Origin: Planctomycetaceae bacterium UBA969
Lineage (GTDB): Bacteria; Planctomycetota; Planctomycetia; Gemmatales; Gemmataceae
Assembly (NCBI GenBank): GCA_002303765.1
Contig: DBCB01000180.1
Location: 1 to 25,594 of the forward strand
Reading direction: 5' to 3'
DNA length: 25,594 bases
Shown here piece by piece: positions 1 through 7,401 of this stretch (position 1 is its first letter; the number at the start of each line of letters is the position of its first letter). A program made the translations under genes and the position numbers. Under the pieces are notes generated by a model. The model worked only from the letters and a program-made list of their open reading frames with translations. It was not told the origin of the DNA and did no database searches.

Positions 1-1033
1 TTTTTATGCTGATTTCAACAAAAGAACTACCTCATTCAATAACTTATCCGTGTTTCCTGAAAAACAAAAGATCAAGGGCTTCGACTGGAAATCTTGGCAG
101 GAAAACGTAGATACTTTTCTGACAGACACTTGGCCAGATTCTTCATCTGTTGCGCTTGCAACCAACATACCTGAAATTCTCGAAATGAGACTTGCAGATC
201 ATGGCAATCGTGAAAAAATCCGAACCCTACAATCTGTACTTCGATACCTAGCTATCCCTGGTGATATTCCCCTTCAGGATTTTCTCTTCCAAACTGATCT
301 ACCATTGAAGATGTTTCAGCAATTCGAAAAAGAATTACCAAACTGGCGCAATGATTTAATTCCATCAAAGTTCCCGCAATCACAAAAAGAAGTATTACAA
401 ACTCTTGCCTTTGATTTGAATAATCAAATCATCCCCCTATTACGAACTAGAATTCTCTCCATGTTGGGGGAACAGAAAACTTGGTCCAGTTCTAAATCTA
501 AATGCTTGAATGATCCTATGCTTTCAGATTTAGGCTTGTTCATTCAGCCTATTTCGCTTCTAGCATCTTCAGTTGAATCCAAACCGGTTGAAACTTTAAC
601 TTCATTGTTAAGCAAAGACGCTATTCAGTTAAAATCTAAGGTGGTTAAAATTAAATTGAATGAGGGATTGGCTTCATTGCTTACGGAAAAGCCGGTGCTT
701 AATATCACTGTTGAAAATACTTCGGGTACTACAATTATGTTTTCTACAAAACTCATACTTACGCAGGATAAAATAGTTCTTCAAGGTGCGGATCTTGGCC
801 TCGATTATGACTATAAATGGTTTGATAAGGTAAAAGCTGAGCTTGAGCTTAAAGATGGGTTAAAGCTGGTTTGGGAAAAACCACAATTCGAAATGTTTGG
901 CTGGTCTTCTTTATTGGTTGATAGTCAATTAATCGGAAGTTCCACTTCCATCGAGAAGCTTGTTCCGGTTACTTTAATATTTGAGCCAGCATTAATTGCT
1001 ATGCCTTCATTGCTTATTGATTCTCGTAAATGA
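1..1033 (+). CDS. Unrecognised protein, C-terminal part (5' end outside window)
   Basis: I do not recognise this protein. The reading frame is open from base 2 to the TGA at 1031-1033, so the gene almost certainly starts upstream of the window. A GTG at 50 could be read as a start, but no Shine-Dalgarno precedes it and the frame is open before it. About 343 residues are visible. They are mixed hydrophilic and hydrophobic, with no clear transmembrane helix, no CxxC pair and no obvious catalytic motif. The first half looks helical, with many Leu and Gln; the last 130 residues alternate charged and hydrophobic positions in a way that suggests beta strands. The next gene starts 22 bases downstream on the same strand, so the two are probably co-transcribed. 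A function cannot be given. Confidence 0.75.
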   Translation, partial: FYADFNKRTTSFNNLSVFPEKQKIKGFDWKSWQENVDTFLTDTWPDSSSVALATNIPEILEMRLADHGNREKIRTLQSVLRYLAIPGDIPLQDFLFQTDLPLKMFQQFEKELPNWRNDLIPSKFPQSQKEVLQTLAFDLNNQIIPLLRTRILSMLGEQKTWSSSKSKCLNDPMLSDLGLFIQPISLLASSVESKPVETLTSLLSKDAIQLKSKVVKIKLNEGLASLLTEKPVLNITVENTSGTTIMFSTKLILTQDKIVLQGADLGLDYDYKWFDKVKAELELKDGLKLVWEKPQFEMFGWSSLLVDSQLIGSSTSIEKLVPVTLIFEPALIAMPSLLIDSRK

Positions 1034-1043
1034 TAGATTTTAT

Positions 1044-1049
1044 AAGGGA
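1044..1049 (+). promoter_or_regulatory. Ribosome binding site fixing the propeller-protein start
   Basis: AAGGGA lies 6 bases before ATG 1056. The frame is open upstream to 996, but starting there would overlap the preceding gene by 38 bases. This site makes 1056 the better start. Confidence 0.65.
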
Positions 1050-1055
1050 CTTATT

Positions 1056-2627
1056 ATGGATCAGAAACTTCCATCCGTTTTTATGCACCGACGCTTATAT
1101 CTGCCTATAATCGCAGTCGGAATGCTAGGCATCGCATTTGTTGCGACGAAGATACTTTCAGAGGAGTATCCCCGCTTTGTTAAAAGCGCCATCATGATGA
1201 CAGGTTTTTTGCTTGCATTAATTATGGCTACGATTTGGTGGGTTTTCTTTTCAAGGAGCTCCTTCCTTTTAAAATTCGAAGTCGTTGCAATCATTATTTC
1301 TGTATATTTTGGATCAGTTAAAGAATTAGATTTTAGTGGAGATGTCGAACCAAAAATTATTTGGCGCTGGGAGAAACCTCGTGAACAAAAAATTGCAGAG
1401 CATCGGACCAATGCTCCAAAAATTGAACTGGAGGTTATTTCCGTCCTTGCTGGCCCTGATGATTACCCCAATTACCGCAATCGTAATTTGGATGGCGAAG
1501 TTACGGGCCCAGAAATCTATTCCGATTGGAAATCCAACCCTCCTAAACCAGTTTGGAAACCCCAACCCTGTGGTTCAGGTTACTCCGGATTTTCTATCGC
1601 AGGCAACCTTGCAGTAACCATGGAACAACGTGCTGATAGAGAAGTGGTTGTTGCTTATGACTTCGCAACAGGAACGGAACGCTGGACTCATTCTTGGGTT
1701 GCCAGGCATTACGAAGCCATGGGTGGCGAAGGCCCGATGATTACCCCCACCTTTGATGGCGACTTGATTTATGTGCTTGGCGGTACTGGGCATTTTGCTT
1801 GTTTGAATGCTAAAACCGGCCAGCCCATCTGGGAGAAAAATCTTCTAGAAGATAATAAGAACATTCAATGGGGCATGAGTGGTTCGCCCTTGATTTATAA
1901 AGATTTGGTCATTGTTAATCCGGGCGAACAGGAAGCGAAAAATCTTAACCGTGCTATTCGTGCCTTTGATAAAAAATCTGGCGAACTTCGCTGGCAGGTC
2001 GGGAATAACCGTGCGGGTTATACCTCGCCCATGGTCACAAAACTCCTTGACACTGAAATGCTTTTGATTTTTGATGGCGCTGAAATCGCAGGCTATAACC
2101 CACTTACTGGGGCAAAGTATTGGGCTCGCCCGTGGGTCACCAATATGGGCATTAATGTTGCCCAACCTATTCCCATTGGAAATGACAAACTTTTCATCAC
2201 TTCCAGTTATGGTGTAGGTTGTGGTTTGCTGAAACTTTCCAAGGATGGCGATAAGTTCAAAGAAGAAGAACTTTGGCACAATTTTAACCTTCGTTGTAGA
2301 TTCACAAGCCCTGTTCTTTTTGAGGGTTTCATTTATGGATTGGATGAGGGAATGCTTGTTTGTTTGGATCCAAACGATGGAAAAAGAAAATGGAAGGGTG
2401 GCCGTTATGGCCAAGGGCAGTTGCTTAGGCAGGGGAATAAGCTGATTATTCAAGCGGAAAATGGTGACTTAGTAATGGTTGAAGCTACTCCCGCTGAATT
2501 TAAAGAACTTGGAAAGTTCAAAGCTTTATCAGGGGACAAGACTTGGAATTACCCAAGCCTTGCTCGAGGTTTTGCTTGGGTAAGAAATCATAACGAGATG
2601 GCTTGTTACGATCTTCGGAAAAAATAA
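1056..2627 (+). CDS. Membrane-anchored PQQ-like beta-propeller protein (BamB-like repeats)
   Basis: A 523-residue protein. The N-terminus has three hydrophobic stretches (about residues 15-34, 44-65 and 71-88), which would anchor it in the membrane. From about residue 190 to the end it is a repeat protein. Blades carry the pattern of an aromatic or hydrophobic strand, then D/N-x-x-(T/S)-G-x-x-x-W, for example FATGTERW, AKTGQPIW, KKSGELRW and PLTGAKYW. This is the PQQ/BamB-like beta-propeller pattern common in planctomycete exported proteins. Such domains may bind PQQ in dehydrogenases or act as scaffolds. I see no recognisable dehydrogenase active-site set, so an enzymatic role is not claimed. 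The ATG at 1056 is chosen for its Shine-Dalgarno. The stop is separated by one base from the stop of the convergent metallo-beta-lactamase gene. Confidence 0.85.
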   Translation: MDQKLPSVFMHRRLYLPIIAVGMLGIAFVATKILSEEYPRFVKSAIMMTGFLLALIMATIWWVFFSRSSFLLKFEVVAIIISVYFGSVKELDFSGDVEPKIIWRWEKPREQKIAEHRTNAPKIELEVISVLAGPDDYPNYRNRNLDGEVTGPEIYSDWKSNPPKPVWKPQPCGSGYSGFSIAGNLAVTMEQRADREVVVAYDFATGTERWTHSWVARHYEAMGGEGPMITPTFDGDLIYVLGGTGHFACLNAKTGQPIWEKNLLEDNKNIQWGMSGSPLIYKDLVIVNPGEQEAKNLNRAIRAFDKKSGELRWQVGNNRAGYTSPMVTKLLDTEMLLIFDGAEIAGYNPLTGAKYWARPWVTNMGINVAQPIPIGNDKLFITSSYGVGCGLLKLSKDGDKFKEEELWHNFNLRCRFTSPVLFEGFIYGLDEGMLVCLDPNDGKRKWKGGRYGQGQLLRQGNKLIIQAENGDLVMVEATPAEFKELGKFKALSGDKTWNYPSLARGFAWVRNHNEMACYDLRKK

Positions 2628-2628
2628 A

Positions 2629-4485
2629 TCATCCCACCCACAGGATGAAATCAAACAACTGCCCCGCCCTTTTCCCCTTGCGTGTAATATCAAGCGCTGC
2701 AAGGTGCAAACCTTTTACGGTTTCTTTGGTGCAGGATATTTGGATGGGTATGGATGTTGTTGATTCCCCCGCCACCATGGTGGTGATGATTGCTGGCTCT
2801 GCCTTAAATCCTTCGGGTAATACAATTTCAACCTTCATTGAAATGGGTGCTGAATCAAAATTTCGCATCACAAGCCTAGCTTCAGCGCCGTTGTTTTTCC
2901 CCAGCACCACCCGGTAAGGTTCCATGTGCACCCAATACGGATCATACATCCAGCGATAATCTTTTTCGAAGCTTAACTTTTCAAAGTACTCTTTTAGCTT
3001 AAGTGCATCCTCAAGATAACGATCAATCAGCTTTGCAGGCTCTGCCATCGCCCACGAATGCCCACCTAGTAATAGATCAGGCTGTAATTTCTTTAGGTAC
3101 TTTGCTGCATAAATATAGCCTTCTTCAAGGATACAACTGTTTCGTGCAACTACCGCTTCATGCCCATTTTGGCTTGGATCAGAGGAACTTCCGAAAATGT
3201 TGTCTCCTGTGAATGCCACATTTTTGCCATCGATGATGCCATGTAGGCAAAGGGCGAATTCCGTCTGGCCGGGCATCCAGTCAACGGTAAGTTTGAATCC
3301 TTCCCAAGTAAAGGTGTCGCCCGCTTGGAAAACTTTATCAAATGCGATGGAGTCGATCCCCTTGCCATAGGTGTTTACCTGAGCACAGTAATCGAAATGC
3401 AGCGGGCGCGAAACCGGCGCAACCACACGATTCATCGTCCAAATCTTGGCGCCATGCTTATCTCTTAGGTGTGGGGCTTCCAAGCAATGATCGCCATGCA
3501 TATGGGTCACGAGCACAACATCAATTTGTTTTAGCCCAAGCCTTTCCTTCATCAGTGCGATCGATTTGTCCAAGAATTCTTTTTTGAACAACCCGCAATC
3601 AACAACTAAGGCATGGCCGTTATCTGCAAGAATCATGTGGAAGTTGGGCCAGAATTCTGGGCCACGAAACTTAAACAGGTGCTTGGTCACTTGCCAGACA
3701 TGAGGCACAGTAGTTGGTTGAGAAACTCGATCTTGGTCTGCCCCCGCAAAGGTAGACACTTCCCAACCGCGCAGATAAAGCTTGTTGAATTCTCGAAGTG
3801 TGTTTCGCAGTGCTTGTAATTGGGGCAGCGGATTTTCGACGATCGGGCCATGCGAAGGCAACATCTTTTTTAATGGGTAGCCCTCAAGTTGCCCCAACGA
3901 ATTATAGAGTGCATAAATTCCCTTGCTGAAACCATAATCCCATTCGGTGTCGAACCAAGTGTGAAGCTTCGATCCTTGAAGCATGACATCGCCCGTAAAG
4001 GCAATCCATTCGCCCTCTTTTTTGGTAATGTAAGACAGCGAACCAGGGCTGTTTCCTGCTGTTTCAACGCACCAAAGCTCAATTTCTTGCCAAATAAAAT
4101 CATCCATTTTTGCAAATGTTTTATCTACCTTGATGGGTGTAATTGCAGGCCTTACATAGCTTGCCCCATGCACCGTAAAAGCATCTGAAAGGGCGGGTGT
4201 CATCTTTCTGAAATTCATTGGGGTTTCAAAAAGAGCTTTCTCCACTTCGGGAACCGCAACCTTTGCGCCGGTATTTTTTAATCTTGGGTAACCTTGTGTT
4301 TGTTCACGGTGATGATGGGTGAATAGCACCCATTCAATTTTGTTGATTCCGATTTCTTTCAGATGATCAAGCACATCACCCGTACCCAGATCAATCAATA
4401 ATCCCAGTTCACCCGATTTGATTACGTAGACATTGCAAATATCGGGGAAGAGGTAAATGTCTTTTGTTACTTGTGTGAATTTCAT
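2629..4485 (-). CDS. Tandem metallo-beta-lactamase-fold hydrolase with C-terminal beta domain
   Basis: A 618-residue protein with two metallo-beta-lactamase-like halves. The first (about 1-240) has THHHREQ at 56-62 where THxHxDH is expected, N145 in the usual PGH position, and TGD at 164-166. At three expected metal-ligand positions (Asp and His of the motif, and the His at 145) it has E, Q and N. The second half (about 265-500) has a complete THMHGDH at 327-333, TGDN at 426-429 and GGHS at 474-477, but GQTEF at 406-410 where PGHT is usual. Residues about 530-618 look like an Ig-like or NEW3-like beta domain. There is no signal peptide, so it is probably cytoplasmic. Start ATG 4485 has an upstream AGAGG. 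It is probably the last gene of the minus-strand operon, 90 bases after the isomerase. Likely a hydrolase of ester or thioester type; the substrate is unknown. Confidence 0.85.
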   Translation of the reverse strand: MKFTQVTKDIYLFPDICNVYVIKSGELGLLIDLGTGDVLDHLKEIGINKIEWVLFTHHHREQTQGYPRLKNTGAKVAVPEVEKALFETPMNFRKMTPALSDAFTVHGASYVRPAITPIKVDKTFAKMDDFIWQEIELWCVETAGNSPGSLSYITKKEGEWIAFTGDVMLQGSKLHTWFDTEWDYGFSKGIYALYNSLGQLEGYPLKKMLPSHGPIVENPLPQLQALRNTLREFNKLYLRGWEVSTFAGADQDRVSQPTTVPHVWQVTKHLFKFRGPEFWPNFHMILADNGHALVVDCGLFKKEFLDKSIALMKERLGLKQIDVVLVTHMHGDHCLEAPHLRDKHGAKIWTMNRVVAPVSRPLHFDYCAQVNTYGKGIDSIAFDKVFQAGDTFTWEGFKLTVDWMPGQTEFALCLHGIIDGKNVAFTGDNIFGSSSDPSQNGHEAVVARNSCILEEGYIYAAKYLKKLQPDLLLGGHSWAMAEPAKLIDRYLEDALKLKEYFEKLSFEKDYRWMYDPYWVHMEPYRVVLGKNNGAEARLVMRNFDSAPISMKVEIVLPEGFKAEPAIITTMVAGESTTSIPIQISCTKETVKGLHLAALDITRKGKRAGQLFDFILWVG

Positions 4486-4575
4486 GATTAAACCTCTTTT
4501 AAGAAAAGGAAAGGCTTTAGGCGGGTAGTGCTAGATCATAACTTAAAGAAGTCTGAGTATTGAGTAATTTTCGTA

Positions 4576-5484
4576 CTACTCGAAATATTTTCTCATATTC
4601 ATTTGGCAGGTTTGTGCGCTTTTCAAAGGGTCATAACCAGGCTTTTCTGAAACCATCGAACTGACTTCGCAGTTGACATCGCCCTGATAATTACCTTCTT
4701 TCAAAACTTTAATCAAGGAAGCATAATCAATCGAATTCGTAGAGCCCGCAAGATCGAACACTATTTTTCCATCTCTTTTTGCTGCATCTTTGATTGCTAC
4801 ATGCGCAACATGAGGTAGTGAATCTTTCAGCATCTTCACAAGATCCAGATCGCGAAACATAAGATGGCTTGGGTCGTATACCATCTTTAACCAAGGAGAA
4901 TTCTTCAATTGCTCGATAAGCCAGATTGCTTGGCTCGGTAGGTTCATTGCTCCAGAACGATGGGGCTTTATCGCAAGAATAACTTTGGCCTTTGCAGCGA
5001 GTTCGGTCCATTTACCTAAAGTATCTACATAAAGAGTCTGGACTTTTTCCCAAACGCCCCCGCCCATAACCGTTTGCACCACAGGGGGATGTTTGCCTCC
5101 AAGTTCATTGGCAAGAATAAACGCTTGCTCTAGTCTATCTTGCAAACCCTTGCTAACTTCTGACATGGGCGAAGGGCCAAGATTTTCCATCAGCGCTGTA
5201 AGCTTTAGTTTTGAATCTGAAATTAAGGTCCCGATTTCTTTGCGATCTGATGCACTTAGTTTTTTAGGCTCGGTAGGCCAACCAGGCAGCAAACATAACT
5301 CCAGAGAATCAAACCCGACCTTGCCCACATAAGGAACAGCTTCTTTGTAAGCAAGGTTTTTCATTCCGTAGTTGCTGAATCCCAGAGTGATTTTTTTTAC
5401 TTTGGGTTCAATCGCAATGACATTGCCCAAAATCATGCTTGCAGCCATGCTTCCCAGAACTTCTCTACGATTCAGCTTATTCAT
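4576..5484 (-). CDS. Exported sugar-phosphate isomerase/epimerase-like TIM barrel protein
   Basis: A 302-residue protein of the xylose-isomerase-like TIM-barrel superfamily. The N-terminus has twin arginines at 6-7 followed by a hydrophobic stretch, like a Tat leader, suggesting export. Barrel landmarks are SLEL after the second strand, YDPSH in the middle, HVAIKD, and NCEVSS near the end. These supply the Glu, Asp and His residues that bind a divalent metal in this family. The family isomerises or epimerises sugars, and several planctomycete members act on 3-keto sugars or inositols; the substrate here is unknown. Its ATG shares an A with the TAA of the upstream DJ-1-like gene (TAATG), and GAGG lies inside that gene's 3' end, so the two are probably translationally coupled. 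Confidence 0.85.
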   Translation of the reverse strand: MNKLNRREVLGSMAASMILGNVIAIEPKVKKITLGFSNYGMKNLAYKEAVPYVGKVGFDSLELCLLPGWPTEPKKLSASDRKEIGTLISDSKLKLTALMENLGPSPMSEVSKGLQDRLEQAFILANELGGKHPPVVQTVMGGGVWEKVQTLYVDTLGKWTELAAKAKVILAIKPHRSGAMNLPSQAIWLIEQLKNSPWLKMVYDPSHLMFRDLDLVKMLKDSLPHVAHVAIKDAAKRDGKIVFDLAGSTNSIDYASLIKVLKEGNYQGDVNCEVSSMVSEKPGYDPLKSAQTCQMNMRKYFE

Positions 5485-6056
5485 TATGAACCTCGTGCTT
5501 TTTTTAGCATTTCAACAAAAGGCCGCATGAAGTAAGGGTTATCATGCCAGGTTCTGCCGGAAATTAAGTTGCCATCGATCACGCAGCGTTCGTTTACATA
5601 AACCCCGCCAAACGAGATGATATCCAAGGCGCATTTAGCAACCGAAGTGCACTTGCGGTTTTTCAAACAACCAGCAGCGGCTGCGATTTCCACGCCATGG
5701 CATACAATCGCAACAGGCTTATTCTTTTCAAAAAAATGTTTGGTGATACGAATCAAATCTTCATCATAACGCAGATACTCGGGCGCCCTGCCCCCCGAAA
5801 GAAACAACCCCGCATACTCATCTACCTTCACATCTCGAAAAGCCATCGTTGCTTTCACATGGTAAGCGGGTTGCTCACGGGTGATATCCCATGGAATGCT
5901 GGCATCGGGTGGAATTTCATGCATAACCCCGTGGTAAATCCGTGCTTCAGGCCCACTTACTACTACTTCAAAATCATCTTCCGCTAAACGAAAGATTGGA
6001 TAGTAGGTGTCTAAAACTTCGGTGCCATCACCAATGGGCATCAATACTTTTGCCAT
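5484..6056 (-). CDS. DJ-1/PfpI family protein
   Basis: A 190-residue protein matching the usual length of the DJ-1/PfpI (class I glutamine amidotransferase-like) family. The nucleophile elbow is VCHG, with C119 and H120, following a strand of the form KPVAIVCH. An upstream strand carries LFLSGG at about 84-89, and an acidic residue near position 13 (GDGTE) matches the Glu that pairs with the Cys in this family. Members include proteases, deglycases, hydratases and chaperones; the exact activity cannot be read here. There is no leader peptide, so it is cytoplasmic. Start ATG 6056 has AAGGA about 9 bases upstream. It is the first gene of the minus-strand cluster, reading away from the 120-base divergent spacer. 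Confidence 0.9.
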   Translation of the reverse strand: MAKVLMPIGDGTEVLDTYYPIFRLAEDDFEVVVSGPEARIYHGVMHEIPPDASIPWDITREQPAYHVKATMAFRDVKVDEYAGLFLSGGRAPEYLRYDEDLIRITKHFFEKNKPVAIVCHGVEIAAAAGCLKNRKCTSVAKCALDIISFGGVYVNERCVIDGNLISGRTWHDNPYFMRPFVEMLKKARGS

Positions 6057-6176
6057 GCGACTGATTCCTTGATAGTTGTTTTTCGATTTTCATTACTCAT
6101 ACTAGTTTACTAAAGCTTATGATGGTCTAATAGCAAAAACGCTTCTCCAAACATCTAAATTTTAATGAAGGTATCC
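6057..6176. promoter_or_regulatory. Divergent intergenic region, likely holding promoters for both directions
   Basis: This AT-rich 120-base spacer separates the minus-strand DJ-1 operon from the plus-strand locus, so promoters for both are expected here. I see no convincing paired -35/-10 hexamers and no clear operator palindrome. The call rests on gene orientation alone. Confidence 0.45.
6167..6171 (+). promoter_or_regulatory. Ribosome binding site deciding the start of the DUF4185-like gene
   Basis: GAAGG lies 5 bases before ATG 6177. The in-frame ATG at 6165 overlaps this site and has no Shine-Dalgarno of its own, so 6177 is preferred. Confidence 0.6.
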
Positions 6177-7280
6177 ATGGCTACGATTTGTTTTTGGATG
6201 ATCATGATGATATCTGGTCAGGATGGTTTGAAGACAAACTCTCCTTTTGCGAGATCTGAACCTGCCAAGGATATTAGTGATGTTTTCAAATCTTCCAAAG
6301 GCTGGATCGGGGCGGATGGTAATTACTCGGTTAAAATCTCTGATGAAAAAACACTTTGGTTTTACAGTGACACCTGGCTTGGCGATGTGGAAAACAACAA
6401 GCGCAAGAATCCGGTGCTTATTAACAACTCTGTAGGCGTTCAAGAATTCAAAGATGGCAAATCCACTGTGCAATATCACTGGGGTAAAACTGTGGAGGGT
6501 AAGCCTAGCGCTTTGTTGGTTCCCAAGGATGGTAAAGGTTGGTTCTGGCCTTTTGCTGGTATCATGCAGGGCGAAAAATTAGTGCTGTTTTTGTTTCTTA
6601 TGGAGAAAGCAGATGGGCCATCTGGGTTTGCTTTTAAAAACGCAGGAGTTGTGCTTGCTGAAATTGATAACCCTAATGATCCCCCGAATTCTTGGCATAT
6701 TAAGCAGAATAAAGTTCCTCATGTAAGTATTGGGGAAAAGAGGAAAGTATTGTTTGGTTCTGCGATTTGTGTGGCCAAAGATTTTACTTACATCTATGGC
6801 TACGAAGAAAACAAGGGTGGGTTTTATAAGAAGATGCTTTTGGCACGGTGTTCGAACAATCAGGTTGCAAAGTTTTCAGATTGGGAGTTCTATGATGGTT
6901 CTGGATGGTCTAAGAATTTTGAAGATGCGAAGCCCATGATGGAGGGTGTTGCATCTGAGTATTCGGTAAATTATGTACCGGGGTTGAAGAAATTTTTGTT
7001 GGTGTATCATGATGCTTTTTTGTCGCCTGACATTGTTGGCAGAACCAGTTTGAATCCATGGGGCCCGTGGTCTGAAAAAATTAAATTGCACACCTGTGAG
7101 GAAAAGAGCTGGAGTAACGAGGTGTTTTGTTATTCGGGGAAGGTGCAACCTTGGCTTTCGAAAGAGAATGAGATCATTATAAGTTATGCTGCAAATGCGA
7201 AATCACTTGCGGGCGTGATTAATGATGCAAGGCTTTACTGGCCCACTTTTATCAGAGTGAAAATCAACCACCTACCCTAG
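6177..7280 (+). CDS. DUF4185-like secreted beta-propeller protein (glycosidase-fold candidate)
   Basis: A 367-residue protein from ATG 6177. The first about 15 residues form a short hydrophobic leader, so export is likely. The mature part starts with a segment like WIGADGNYSVKI followed by LWFYSDTWLG. That Gly-Ala-Asp/Trp-Phe-Asp-Thr arrangement is typical of the five-bladed propeller families DUF4185 and DUF5005, which resemble GH43/GH32-type glycosidases. Further blade-like strands occur at about residues 125-150 (WFWPFAG), 195-215 (GSAICVAKDFTYIYGY) and 265-290 (YVPGLKKFLLVYHD). Family activity is mostly undetermined, so hydrolysis is inference. Two other families, a sialidase-like propeller and a GH43-like enzyme, remain possible. 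It precedes the sulfatase series by 121 bases, where I see no clear terminator. Confidence 0.7.
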   Translation: MATICFWMIMMISGQDGLKTNSPFARSEPAKDISDVFKSSKGWIGADGNYSVKISDEKTLWFYSDTWLGDVENNKRKNPVLINNSVGVQEFKDGKSTVQYHWGKTVEGKPSALLVPKDGKGWFWPFAGIMQGEKLVLFLFLMEKADGPSGFAFKNAGVVLAEIDNPNDPPNSWHIKQNKVPHVSIGEKRKVLFGSAICVAKDFTYIYGYEENKGGFYKKMLLARCSNNQVAKFSDWEFYDGSGWSKNFEDAKPMMEGVASEYSVNYVPGLKKFLLVYHDAFLSPDIVGRTSLNPWGPWSEKIKLHTCEEKSWSNEVFCYSGKVQPWLSKENEIIISYAANAKSLAGVINDARLYWPTFIRVKINHLP

Positions 7281-7401
7281 GCTTCTTTGATTTAACCACC
7301 TTTTCTTTGGCATTTATCACATTGATAACGCATGATTTATCTCGGAACTAGCTTCTGCGCATGGTGTTTAACCTTCTAAGTTTGCATTACTTGGAGACGG
7401 T

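Noticed and set aside
1845..2453. Long antisense open frame opposite the propeller gene
   Set aside because: It lies fully opposite a well-supported gene, has no Shine-Dalgarno and no recognisable protein features.
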